This document shows, in pieces, positions 26,762-35,192 of a stretch of DNA of 64,000 nucleotides. Each line of letters opens with the position of its first letter. Position 1 is the stretch's first letter. The notes under the pieces were generated by a model. It was not told the DNA's origin, did not search any database, and worked only from the letters and a program-made list of their open reading frames with translations. The position numbers were made by a program, and so were the translations under genes. The DNA comes from Leucobacter viscericola (GTDB taxonomy: Bacteria > Actinomycetota > Actinomycetes > Actinomycetales > Microbacteriaceae), in assembly GCF_011299575.1 (NCBI RefSeq), contig NZ_CP049863.1:1054001-1118000 (forward strand), read 5' to 3'.

Positions 26762-27355
26762 TTGTTCAGCATTCTCGCGACGCGCACATCACGAAGCAGT
26801 CTTGGTGTGATCGCGATTGTGACACTCCCGTTGTGTCTCGTGTCGTGCGCGAGCACGCAGGGTGTCGGTGCTCCCGCGGCCGAGTTGCGGGCCGCCACCG
26901 GCTCGAATTTGCTCACGGTGCCAGCGGAGCACGTCTACGAGGTGACTGACGTGAAGCTGCTTGCGCCCGCAGCGACCTCGGCGCTGGGGAAGTCCGTTCA
27001 AGATCATGTCGACCCCTCCGGGTTTATGGTGATGCACGACGGCGTCATCACACAGGCCGAGCTCTCGGTGAGCCTCGCAGGACTTCACGAGGCCTCGTTT
27101 GTGCTCACCGAGCCGACGGTGCTTCGCCGAGAGGGCCGCGACGACTCGGTCGTCTACGCAACCGGCACACTCTCGGTAGAGGGTATCGAGCAGCGTTCAA
27201 CCCAGCTCAAGCTCACTCCGAGCCAGATCAGCGACAAAGCGGCCGAGTTCGACGTGAGCTTTGCCCTCCCGAAGGCCCTCCTCATCGCGGGTGGCGCGGC
27301 CGGTGTCGGTGAGGTCTCAGCTCACATCTCCCTCACCGCGGAAGACCAGAACTAA
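26762..27355 (+). CDS. Putative lipoprotein with YceI-like domain
   Basis: 197 residues. A signal peptide ends in the lipobox LVSC (Cys about 29), predicting a lipid-anchored extracellular protein. The remainder (LLTVPAEHVYEVTDVKL ... GTLSVEGIEQRSTQLKLTPSQISDKAAEFDVSFALPKA) has the alternating beta pattern of YceI-like lipid-binding proteins; that assignment is tentative. TTG start with GAGAGG upstream. Its stop overlaps that of the convergent CNNM gene. Confidence 0.7.
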   Translation: MFSILATRTSRSSLGVIAIVTLPLCLVSCASTQGVGAPAAELRAATGSNLLTVPAEHVYEVTDVKLLAPAATSALGKSVQDHVDPSGFMVMHDGVITQAELSVSLAGLHEASFVLTEPTVLRREGRDDSVVYATGTLSVEGIEQRSTQLKLTPSQISDKAAEFDVSFALPKALLIAGGAAGVGEVSAHISLTAEDQN

Positions 27356-28398
27356 GAGAACCGCCGCCGCCTCGTGGCGTCGTGCACCTCACCCACCAGC
27401 TCTTCGATCACGTCTTCAAGGAAGACCACACCAATTTCGGTGCCCTCGCGGTCGAAGATGCGCGCGAGGTGAATCCCCTTCGCCTGCATGCGCGCGAGTA
27501 CGTCTTCAAGCTCGGTGTCGACGTGCAGTGACACCATCTCGCGGATCCGCTTCGCTGGAATCGGCTGCGTGATCCGCTCCTCGCTCAAACGCACAAGATC
27601 CTTGATGTGCACGTATCCCGCAAGCTCATCGCTCGGTCCGGCGATTGGGTAGCGTGAGAAGCCGTGTTTCGCGACGGCAGTTTCGACGTCTTCCGGCGTC
27701 GCCCCAACGGGCAGCACCACCAGTCGATCACGGGGAACCAGCAAGTCTTTCGCCTGCTTTGTCGTGAACTCAAACGCGGCCGTCAACGCACCACTGCGGT
27801 CTTCAAGCACACCCTCGCGAGTTGAGTGGCTCACGATCCCCGCGACCTCTTCCAGCGTGTACGTGCTGGTCGTCTCAGATTTCGGCTCGACCTTAAACAG
27901 TCGCAGCACCCCGTTCGCAATCGCGTTTAGGGCGGCGATCACGTGGCGCAGCACACGAGAGATCCACACGAGCGGCGGCGCGAGCAGCAGCACGGCCTGA
28001 TCGGGCATCGAGAATGCCGCGTTCTTTGGCACCATCTCGCCGAACACCACATGCAGATACGACACACCAAGCAGCGTGAGCACAAAGGCGACAATGGTCA
28101 CAACCTCAGCTGACATGCCAGTCCAGGCGAGAGGTCCCTCAAGCAGGTGGTGGATCGCGGGCTCTGAAACATTCAGGATCAGCAGCGAGCACACGGTGAT
28201 GCCGAGCTGGCTGGTCGCGAGCATGAGCGTTGCGTGTTCCATCGCGTAGAGCGCGGTCTTCGCACGCTTCGATCCGGCCTCGGCTTTGGGCTCGATCTGC
28301 GAGCGGCGAGCAGAGATCACGGCAAACTCCGCGCCAACGAAGAACGCGTTTGCGATCAGCAGCAGCACCAACCAGAGGATGCCTAACCAGTCACTCAT
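27352..28398 (-). CDS. CNNM/CBS-domain membrane protein (HlyC/CorC family)
   Basis: 348 residues: an N-terminal CNNM transmembrane domain (about 1-190; LWLVLLLIANAFFVGAEFAVISARRSQIE, GVSYLHVVFGEMVPKNAA) and a CBS pair (about 205-335; LLVPRDRLVVLPVGATPEDV ... GVVFLEDVIEELVGEV). It lacks the C-terminal CorC/HlyC domain. Implicated in Mg2+ or other cation homeostasis in the family. ATGA overlap with the upstream paralogue shows coupling. Confidence 0.92.
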   Translation of the reverse strand: MSDWLGILWLVLLLIANAFFVGAEFAVISARRSQIEPKAEAGSKRAKTALYAMEHATLMLATSQLGITVCSLLILNVSEPAIHHLLEGPLAWTGMSAEVVTIVAFVLTLLGVSYLHVVFGEMVPKNAAFSMPDQAVLLLAPPLVWISRVLRHVIAALNAIANGVLRLFKVEPKSETTSTYTLEEVAGIVSHSTREGVLEDRSGALTAAFEFTTKQAKDLLVPRDRLVVLPVGATPEDVETAVAKHGFSRYPIAGPSDELAGYVHIKDLVRLSEERITQPIPAKRIREMVSLHVDTELEDVLARMQAKGIHLARIFDREGTEIGVVFLEDVIEELVGEVHDATRRRRFS

Positions 28399-29771
28399 GA
28401 GGCACTCCCCTCGTTCGCGGCCGGGCCTTCGGGGTCGACTGCGGCAGCACTCTCAGGATCGGCGAGATGTGCCTCCTGGGGAGCACTCTTAAAGCGCAGG
28501 CGCGCGATCCTGCGCCCGTCCATGCGTTCAACTCGCAGCGTGCCGCCGTCTGGCAGCTTGACCTCATCACCCTGCTCTGGGATGCGCCCAAGCTCTTGCA
28601 GCACGTATCCGGCAACGGTGTCGTAGTCGTCGTCCTCGGGAATCACGATGCCCGTCTGCTCAAGCACCTCGTCGGGGCGCAAATCAGCAGGGAAGGTCAT
28701 TTCGTCGGCGGTACCAACAACACCAGCGGCGGCGCGGTCGTGCTCATCGGCAACCTCACCAACGATCTCTTCGACCAGGTCTTCGAGGGTCACAATTCCC
28801 GCGGTGCCGCCGTACTCGTCCACGACAATCGCGAGCTGGAAGCCCGAGGTGCGTAGCTCTTCAAGCAGCTGGTCGAGGCGAAGGGTGTCGGGCACCCGCA
28901 CAACGTCTTCAGCAAGCGCAGCCACGGGAACCTCGGCGCGCTTCGCACGGGGAACGGCAACTGCCTGCTTGACGTGCACAACACCGATAACGTCGTCGCG
29001 ATCCTCGTCGATAACGGGAAAGCGCGAGAGGCCGGTGCGGCCAGAGAGTTCAAGCACTGCCTGTGCGGGCTCGAGGCGCTGCAGGCTTTCGATCTTGAGG
29101 CGCGGGGTCATGACGTCACCGGCGGTGCGCTCGGCAAAACGGAGCGTGCGGTCGAGCAGCGTCGCGGTATCGGCCTCAAGCAGGCCGGCATTCGCGGAGT
29201 GGCGCACCAGCGAGGAGAGCTCTTCGGCCGAGCGAGCGCCCGACAGTTCCTCTTTCGGTTCGATTCCCATGCCGCGCAGAATCCCGTTTGCGCTGCCGTT
29301 GAGCAGCGCGACGGCCGGTTTGAACGTTGTGGTGAAGGCAGCCTGCGCAGGCATGACCACCTTCGCCGTCGCGAGCGGCTTTGAAATAGCGAAGTTTTTC
29401 GGGATGAGTTCGCCAACAATCATCGAGAACACCGTGGCGATGAGGATCGCGAGCGGCGCGCTGATGGCTCGACGAAATTCCTCGGGCACCCCCACCGCAC
29501 CAAGCGGCCCGTCAAGGAAGCCGCTGATGGCGGGCTCAAGGGTGTAACCGGTGAGCAGTGTGGTTAGCGTGATGCCGAGCTGCGCACTCGAGAGGTGAGT
29601 CGATGTGCGTGAGAGCCCACGAATCACTCGGTCGAGCCCGGTTTCGCCGCTCGAGCGTCGCCGCTCAAGGTCTTGCCGGTCAAGCGCAACAAGAGAGAAC
29701 TCGGAGGCAACAAAGATACCGGTGCCCACGGTGAGGATCACGCCGATCCCGAGCATTACCCACTCGTTCAC
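28395..29771 (-). CDS. CNNM/CBS/CorC-domain membrane protein (HlyC/CorC family)
   Basis: 458 residues: CNNM membrane domain (about 1-195; FVASEFSLVALDRQDLE, SMIVGELIPKNFAI), CBS pair (about 215-335; VMTPRLKIESL ... DEYGGTAGIVTLEDLVEEIVGEVADEHD) and a C-terminal CorC_HlyC FAD-binding-like domain (about 350-430; DLRPDEVLEQTGI ... YDTVAGYVLQELGRIPEQGDEVKLPDGGTLRVERMDGRRIARL). First gene of a two-paralogue operon. Role: cation homeostasis by family. Confidence 0.94.
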   Translation of the reverse strand: MNEWVMLGIGVILTVGTGIFVASEFSLVALDRQDLERRRSSGETGLDRVIRGLSRTSTHLSSAQLGITLTTLLTGYTLEPAISGFLDGPLGAVGVPEEFRRAISAPLAILIATVFSMIVGELIPKNFAISKPLATAKVVMPAQAAFTTTFKPAVALLNGSANGILRGMGIEPKEELSGARSAEELSSLVRHSANAGLLEADTATLLDRTLRFAERTAGDVMTPRLKIESLQRLEPAQAVLELSGRTGLSRFPVIDEDRDDVIGVVHVKQAVAVPRAKRAEVPVAALAEDVVRVPDTLRLDQLLEELRTSGFQLAIVVDEYGGTAGIVTLEDLVEEIVGEVADEHDRAAAGVVGTADEMTFPADLRPDEVLEQTGIVIPEDDDYDTVAGYVLQELGRIPEQGDEVKLPDGGTLRVERMDGRRIARLRFKSAPQEAHLADPESAAAVDPEGPAANEGSAS

Positions 29772-29846
29772 AGCTGGCCTCGCAAGAGGATGTGATGCCG
29801 CGCCTTAGCGCGGCAGGTACTCGGGGGGTCCGACTGTCTTCGAGAA

Positions 29847-29864
29847 TCTGATTTCATGATCAGA
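29847..29864. promoter_or_regulatory. Small palindrome upstream of the CNNM operon
   Basis: TCTGAT-TTCATG-ATCAGA, 6-bp arms, about 75 bp upstream of the first CNNM start. Possible operator; symmetry only. Confidence 0.25.
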
Positions 29865-29919
29865 ACCACCCTACACATTTGTGCCTGGGGATACACCCGT
29901 GTCGCATAGAAATTTGCGA

Positions 29920-31995
29920 CTAGCCTCTTGCGACTCGGCGGCGGCGAAGCGCGAGCAGCGCGCCCGAAACGGCGACCGCGATCCCAGTCACAAGCAGCGG
30001 CGTGAGGTTCGCGCCGGTGTTTGCGAGGCCCGTCGCTGGAGGCGCCGGTGACGTCGGCGCCTTCTCAGTCACGACTGGAGTCTGCGTGGGCGTTTTTGTC
30101 GGCGGAACCTTGGGACCAACAAACGTGACCGCGGTTGTGAGCTTTCCGCTCACAGCGACGATGGGGCCGTCGCCCGCGGGCGTATCGTTTCGCTGATCTA
30201 CAAATGCCTTCGCCTCAACGGCGTACTCGCCGCCGGTCTTCGACGTCACCGGCAGGGTCACCCTGCCCTCAGCATCAAATCGCACGGGGTCCGCGATATC
30301 TCCCGCGGTCACACTGAGCCCCTGGCCGAGCGTGAACTGCATCGCGGCTTCGCCAACGAGCGGGATCTCCGCCTCGGGCAGCTCCACGATAGCGAGTGCC
30401 TGTTTGTCGACGTCTGTCTTCGCCGGATCCATCTGGATCGTTGGGTCGAGCATAAAGGTGAAGTAACCGACAAGGTCGGTGCTTGGCTGATCGCCAAACC
30501 ACGAAACATAGACCGGAACCCGCCCCGAGATGTGGCGGGGAGCCTTTACGACGAGCTTGCCGTCAACGACGGTGCCTCTCACCCCGACCGTGTCATCATC
30601 ACCGAAGTACACAATGCTGTTGGTGCTGGGCTGAGCGAGCGTAATGGGCACGGGTGTTGGGCTCATGGCGTCGGCGGAGGTATCGACACCGGGGTTGCCG
30701 AGTTGGCCGTACCAGGAAGCACCCCAGGCCCAGGCGTTCGTGCGGGTCTCGTCGTGAAAGTCACCGATGGCGGTTGCGTGAGAGTCTCCGCTGTACACGC
30801 GGTCTGCAATAAGTGGCACCCCCGGGCTGCGCTCAACGCGCACCGGAACCGCACTTGAATCACCCAGGGTCGCGGGATCCTGACCCAACTGACCGTATGC
30901 GTTGTTGCCCCAGGCCCAGACCTGTCCCGTCGCGTCAACTCCAAATGCTGACGACGCGGCGTGATCCACCCACTTCATAACGAGCTGTGAGCCGTCAGCC
31001 CCGAGGATCGGAGCAGGGACGCTGGTCGCTCCGGTCACGGCGGTGCCGAGTACCCCGGCTCGGTTGTTGCCCCAACCCCAGACCCGACCCTCGCTGTCGC
31101 GGGCAATCGCAGAGTTGTAACCAGCGCTGATCTGCACGTAGCGCGCCTGATCGCCGTTGGTGTCGAGCAGCGGGCGGGCGCGTGGCGAATCACCCGCGGG
31201 CAGCCCGAGCTGGCCGTTGCTGTTACTCCCCCATGCCCACGCAAAGCCATCAGGATCAAGGCCAAAGGAGAAGTCTTCACCGCCGATCACCTCTGAAAAC
31301 TTCATCTGGTCGCCCGCCGCATTGAGCACGGGCGTCGCGACCGTTGAAACCGGGGTAGCAAAGACGTAGCTGTTGGAGATACCGCCGAGCTGGCCGTAGT
31401 AATTGCGGCCCCACGCCCAGGCGCTCCCGTCTGCTTCGAGGCCAAACCCAAAGTTGATCCCGGTTGATACCTTGGCAAAGCTCATCTGGTCGCCGGCCGC
31501 ATTCAGCACGGGGACCGGAGTTACGGTACCCGCAACGTTTCCTGGAACAGAGGTGTTGCCAAGCTGCGCGAAGTTGTTACGACCGTAGGTCCAGGCCGCA
31601 CCGGCGCTGTCGAGCGCAATGCTGAAGTTTCCGTCGGCCGCGAGATCCTTTGCGCGCAACTGTTTGCCGTTCACGTCGAGCATCGGCACCGGGTACGGCG
31701 CGAAAATGAAACGACCGAGATACTCGCTGTTGCCAAGCTGCCCGAACCCGTTGATGCCCCAGCTCCAGGCGTTACCTTCCGTGTCGATCCCGAGCGTGAA
31801 GTTCGAGCCCGGGTGGATGCTTTCAAACTCGATCGTGCGGTCTTTGGCCGGAAGCGTGATCTCGGTGCCCCCAAGAACCGTTCCCGACCACTCGGGAAGC
31901 TGGTCGCCCGGCGCCGCACTCGCGGGGGTTATTCCCAGCGCAGTCGCACCGAGTACCACAGCAGAAGCAACGAGGGAACGAGTCAAACGTCTCAC
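29920..31995 (-). CDS. Secreted RCC1 seven-bladed propeller protein with LAXTG anchor
   Basis: 691 residues. Signal peptide MRRLTRSLVASAVVLGATALG ending ASAA. At least seven RCC1/ATS1 repeats of the form (S/T)xxx-AWxWGxNxxGQLG occupy about residues 45-440, enough for one closed propeller. A beta-sandwich-like region follows (STNSIVYFGDDDTVGVRGTVV ...; also present after each propeller of the pilus protein at 35189), then a Pro/Thr spacer, LANTG at 657-661, a hydrophobic helix and RRRR. Anchoring by a class E type sortase is predicted, unlike the LPXTG proteins across the gap. Function probably adhesion or binding; not established. Confidence 0.88.
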   Translation of the reverse strand: MRRLTRSLVASAVVLGATALGITPASAAPGDQLPEWSGTVLGGTEITLPAKDRTIEFESIHPGSNFTLGIDTEGNAWSWGINGFGQLGNSEYLGRFIFAPYPVPMLDVNGKQLRAKDLAADGNFSIALDSAGAAWTYGRNNFAQLGNTSVPGNVAGTVTPVPVLNAAGDQMSFAKVSTGINFGFGLEADGSAWAWGRNYYGQLGGISNSYVFATPVSTVATPVLNAAGDQMKFSEVIGGEDFSFGLDPDGFAWAWGSNSNGQLGLPAGDSPRARPLLDTNGDQARYVQISAGYNSAIARDSEGRVWGWGNNRAGVLGTAVTGATSVPAPILGADGSQLVMKWVDHAASSAFGVDATGQVWAWGNNAYGQLGQDPATLGDSSAVPVRVERSPGVPLIADRVYSGDSHATAIGDFHDETRTNAWAWGASWYGQLGNPGVDTSADAMSPTPVPITLAQPSTNSIVYFGDDDTVGVRGTVVDGKLVVKAPRHISGRVPVYVSWFGDQPSTDLVGYFTFMLDPTIQMDPAKTDVDKQALAIVELPEAEIPLVGEAAMQFTLGQGLSVTAGDIADPVRFDAEGRVTLPVTSKTGGEYAVEAKAFVDQRNDTPAGDGPIVAVSGKLTTAVTFVGPKVPPTKTPTQTPVVTEKAPTSPAPPATGLANTGANLTPLLVTGIAVAVSGALLALRRRRVARG

Positions 31996-32095
31996 AGCGC
32001 AATATCCAATCGACGGGCGGCGTCAGCGCACCCCAGCGGGGGCCGCACACTTAGAGGCTAGGTACTCAAAACACCCACGAACGGGGTAACGGTCG

Positions 32096-32126
32096 AAGTT
32101 CCGTGTCTGCACGACAAAGTTCCGTG
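32096..32126. promoter_or_regulatory. Paired direct repeats AAGTTCCGTG, 21-bp period
   Basis: Identical 10-mers at 32096-32105 and 32117-32126, exactly two helical turns apart, with a third TTCCGTG on the opposite strand at 32213-32219. Good candidate for a binding site of a pilus regulator; the nearby STAND-LuxR gene is one candidate. Confidence 0.45.
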
Positions 32127-32383
32127 CAGCTCGATAGAAGACCAGTGCGACACGCAAACACGGTCTTTTTCTTCGCGAGCACGCAAGACGCACATTCTGA
32201 ACGCGAGAGGCACACGGAAGATTTACACGTGTTCACGACAGATCGCCCAGATCCGCACGATTGCTTCCAGCCCCAAACATAGGCTCGGACCCACTGAAGG
32301 GCGCACTATGCGCACCGAGTGGTCATCACTCCCGCATCTCTGAGAGTCAGTGCCCCCTTCGGACGCATCGAACACCGCGGTTG

Positions 32384-32427
32384 AGGCGTGCGGCCTCCCT
32401 TATTGGTTCTTCGGAGGTCGCACGCCT
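32384..32427 (+). promoter_or_regulatory. Leader hairpin upstream of the pilin gene
   Basis: 15-nt arms (32384-32398 AGGCGTGCGGCCTCC; 32413-32427 GGAGGTCGCACGCCT), 14 of 15 paired, 14-nt loop, 84 bp before the pilin start. It lies in the likely 5' leader and could stabilise the mRNA or attenuate transcription. Confidence 0.45.
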
Positions 32428-32510
32428 TAATCGGCACGATTCGGCTGTCTCGATTGCTGCACTCATGAGTTCGCAAGCGCTGCGTGCTTAACACAGAAAG
32501 GGAAACCTAG

Positions 32511-34118
32511 TTGACTACCACCCCCACAGCACGGCGATGGCGAGGCGCCATGGCGCTGCTCGCTGCCACCACAATCGGTGTCATCGGTATCGCGATGCCC
32601 GCTTCGGCCGCCGACCCCGTCTCACTGATCAACAAAGACGCCAAGGGCTCGATCACGCTGACGAAGTACTCGACGCCGAACGATGAGCGTCCAACAACCG
32701 AGGGCGACGGCAAGCCGTGGACTCCCCCGGCGGGATCAAACTCCACCCTGCTCGAGGGCGCTACCTTCGAGCTCTACAAGGTCAATGACGCCAACCTGGC
32801 TGACAAGATCGATCTGACCACCAACCTGGGTTGGCAGAACCTTGAGAAGCTCATCACCAAGGTTGGCAAGAACCCGACCGCGGCTGAGATTGCACTCAAG
32901 GAGCCGAACCTCGGTCTGGCACTGGAGAGCGAGCAGACAACCGGCGCCTCGGGTGTCGTGAAGTGGGAGACGCTCTCCCTTGGTCTGTACTACGTTGTGG
33001 AAACCAAGGTTCCCTCCGGCCACAAGGCGTCGCAGCCGTTCTTCGTCACGATTCCGATGACGGATCCGGTGAACCTTAACGACTGGATGTACGACATCCA
33101 CGTCTACCCGAAGAACATCAAGGATGACACCGCAAAGGTTCCGCTCGACGCCGAGAAGCACGTCGTTGGCGACGAGATCATCTGGGAGATCCGCACCACG
33201 ATCCCGAACAACAACAACCTCACCATCCTGAAGATCACCGATATTCTCAGCGAGGTTCTCGACTTCAACGCTGCAGATGCGTCAGCACTTCAGATGCAGA
33301 TCGGCACCACCTGGGAAGACACGATGAACAACAACACCTGGCTGACCCCGGGTCTTGATTTCTCGGTGAATGTCGCTCCTTCCGCGGGCGCTGGTTCGAA
33401 CGACAAGATCACCGCGACCGTGGCCCCCTCCGGCCTCACCAAGGTGAACGGTAAGAAGGGCCAGACCCTCATCACCCACATCAAGACCACCGTGAACAAC
33501 AAGTTCGCTGGCAACGGTGAGGTTTTGAACAACGCTGGCATCATCACCAACAAGCCCGGCTCGAACATCGAAGAAGAGGCGACTCCCCCCGAGTCGATCT
33601 CAAAGTACGGCAAGGTGCGTGTCAACAAGGTCAACGCTCAGGGTGCTGCCCTGAAGGACGCCAAGTTTGACGTGTACTACTCGCACCTCGAGAGCCCCAA
33701 CTTCTCGAACAAAACCGACCCGACGGTCGGTTACGTGAAGACTCCCGTCACCTGCGACATGACCGGAAAGACCTTCTGCGAATTCTCCGTGCGTCTGTCT
33801 GACTGGGCAGAGAACATGACGGTTACTGCAGGCGATAGCCGCTACAACTACTACTTCCTGGTCGAGACCCAGGCACCCGGCGACTACGAACTACTCGCCG
33901 AGCCCTGGAAGTTTGTTGTTGAGCAGTCCGACGTTGACGGTGACTACGTCAAGAAGGTCGCCATTGACGTGGTCAACGTTAAGCACGGCGGCGGAATTGA
34001 ACTTCCGTTCACCGGTGGCGCAGGCACGATCATGTTCGTTGTGATTGGCGCGGCACTTCTCGCTGGCGCAACGGCGATGACCGTTATCCGGTCGCGTCAG
34101 CGCAAGTCCGAGGTCTAA
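32511..34118 (+). CDS. Major pilin subunit, LPFTG-anchored (SpaA/FimA type)
   Basis: 535 residues, TTG start after GAAAGGGAAA. Signal peptide ends ASAA (about 33). The pilin motif is WMYDIHVYPKN with Lys201 as the expected acceptor for sortase-made isopeptide bonds. Two E-box-like segments are present (GLYYVVETKVPSG with Glu164; YYFLVETQAPGDYELL with Glu452), typical of Cna_B domains with internal isopeptides. The cell-wall sorting signal is LPFTG (498-502) followed by a membrane helix and RSRQRK. Domain order and motifs fit a sortase-polymerised shaft pilin. A class C sortase follows. Confidence 0.95.
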   Translation: MTTTPTARRWRGAMALLAATTIGVIGIAMPASAADPVSLINKDAKGSITLTKYSTPNDERPTTEGDGKPWTPPAGSNSTLLEGATFELYKVNDANLADKIDLTTNLGWQNLEKLITKVGKNPTAAEIALKEPNLGLALESEQTTGASGVVKWETLSLGLYYVVETKVPSGHKASQPFFVTIPMTDPVNLNDWMYDIHVYPKNIKDDTAKVPLDAEKHVVGDEIIWEIRTTIPNNNNLTILKITDILSEVLDFNAADASALQMQIGTTWEDTMNNNTWLTPGLDFSVNVAPSAGAGSNDKITATVAPSGLTKVNGKKGQTLITHIKTTVNNKFAGNGEVLNNAGIITNKPGSNIEEEATPPESISKYGKVRVNKVNAQGAALKDAKFDVYYSHLESPNFSNKTDPTVGYVKTPVTCDMTGKTFCEFSVRLSDWAENMTVTAGDSRYNYYFLVETQAPGDYELLAEPWKFVVEQSDVDGDYVKKVAIDVVNVKHGGGIELPFTGGAGTIMFVVIGAALLAGATAMTVIRSRQRKSEV

Positions 34119-34153
34119 CACGGGCCCTGGCTCTCAACGCCAGTGACCTGTGA

Positions 34154-34186
34154 GGGTCGGTGCGGGGTGATCCCTCGCACCGACCC
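34154..34186 (+). terminator. Hairpin between the pilin and sortase genes
   Basis: Perfect 11-bp arms GGGTCGGTGCG (34154-34164) and CGCACCGACCC (34176-34186), with a further GGG/CCC pairing in the loop. No T-run follows. Probably a partial terminator or 3' stabiliser that keeps pilin mRNA above sortase mRNA. Confidence 0.55.
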
Positions 34187-34217
34187 GCACTCGGATACGG
34201 GAAGCAAAAGGAGAAGG

Positions 34218-35192
34218 ATGCCTCGCAAGGCAGCAGTCGCTGAACGCGCGCGCACACCAAACAGCGCACCAGCAAACAAAAACGCAACCGGGCGTGCGTC
34301 CAAGGGCGCGCGGCTGCACCGTCTCCTGATCTGCGGCATCGCCCTGATCGGGGTAGTGGTCTTTCTTTTTCCCACGATCGCGAACTGGTTTTCTTCCCTC
34401 GATTACAAAGAGCAGCGCGAAAAATACACGGAACTAACCCAGAGCCTCTCTTCAGATGAGCGGGACCGTCTGTTGTTCGCTGCCCACAACTACAACAAGC
34501 ACCTGCCGAGCGGACCGCTTCGCGATCCCTACATGCTCGATGACGCCGGACAAACGGTCGACCTTCGTGACGACAACGAAAACTACCTGAGCCAATTGAA
34601 TCTCGGAAAGGGGAAAGAAATGGGATGGATCGAGATCCCGAACATTCACGTTTCCCTTCCCATTCACCACGGCACCGATGCTAAAACGCTCGAGCTGGGT
34701 GCTGGGCACCTGCACGGCTCCGCACTGCCTGTTGGCGGCACGTCAACACACGCGGTCGTCACCGCACACTCAGGTCGTGCCACCTCACAGCTTTTCACCG
34801 ATCTCGACAAGCTCAAGAAAGGCGACGTCTTTTACTCCGAGGTTCTCGGTGAGCGGTTCTACTACCGGGTCGACAACATTGAGGTTGTTGATCCCCTCTA
34901 CTCCGGTGACAAGCTTCGCCAGATCGCCGGCGAGGATCACCTCACACTCTTGACCTGCACACCGACCGGTGTGAACTCGCACCGCCTCCTCGTTCGAGGC
35001 GTGCGCATCGACAACCCCGAGGGCGAGTCTGCCGAAAAAGAAGTGCGCGCCAAAGACTATGTAGCCGACTTCCCCTGGTGGATCCCGGTGGTTATTGGTG
35101 TGCCCACCACCGCGTGGTTTGTGCTCGCGGCAGCCGACAAACGCGGTGGGCGAACCCGGCGGAACACAACAAACAAGCTGGCAGCCCGATGA
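34218..35192 (+). CDS. Class C (pilus-polymerising) sortase
   Basis: 324 residues from ATG 34218 with AAAAGGAGAAGG just upstream. N-terminal helix (LLICGIALIGVVVFLFPTI, 36-54), a lid segment LRDPYMLDD whose DPY (103-105) matches the DP-aromatic lid of class C sortases, the catalytic triad His184 (VVTAHSG), Cys247 (LLTCTPTG) and Arg256, and a C-terminal membrane helix (WWIPVVIGVPTTAWFVLAAA). It polymerises the pilin through Lys201 and probably adds the large LPESG protein. Its stop overlaps the next start. Confidence 0.95.
   Translation: MPRKAAVAERARTPNSAPANKNATGRASKGARLHRLLICGIALIGVVVFLFPTIANWFSSLDYKEQREKYTELTQSLSSDERDRLLFAAHNYNKHLPSGPLRDPYMLDDAGQTVDLRDDNENYLSQLNLGKGKEMGWIEIPNIHVSLPIHHGTDAKTLELGAGHLHGSALPVGGTSTHAVVTAHSGRATSQLFTDLDKLKKGDVFYSEVLGERFYYRVDNIEVVDPLYSGDKLRQIAGEDHLTLLTCTPTGVNSHRLLVRGVRIDNPEGESAEKEVRAKDYVADFPWWIPVVIGVPTTAWFVLAAADKRGGRTRRNTTNKLAAR

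Larger units (their letters stand above)
31996..32510. promoter_or_regulatory. 515-bp divergent regulatory region between the RCC1 gene and the pilus operon
   Basis: No convincing coding region. It holds two direct AAGTTCCGTG repeats and an inverted CACGGAA (32213-32219), plus a leader hairpin near the pilin. Promoters for both directions must lie here. The length is unusual for this gene-dense window and suggests elaborate regulation. Confidence 0.55.
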
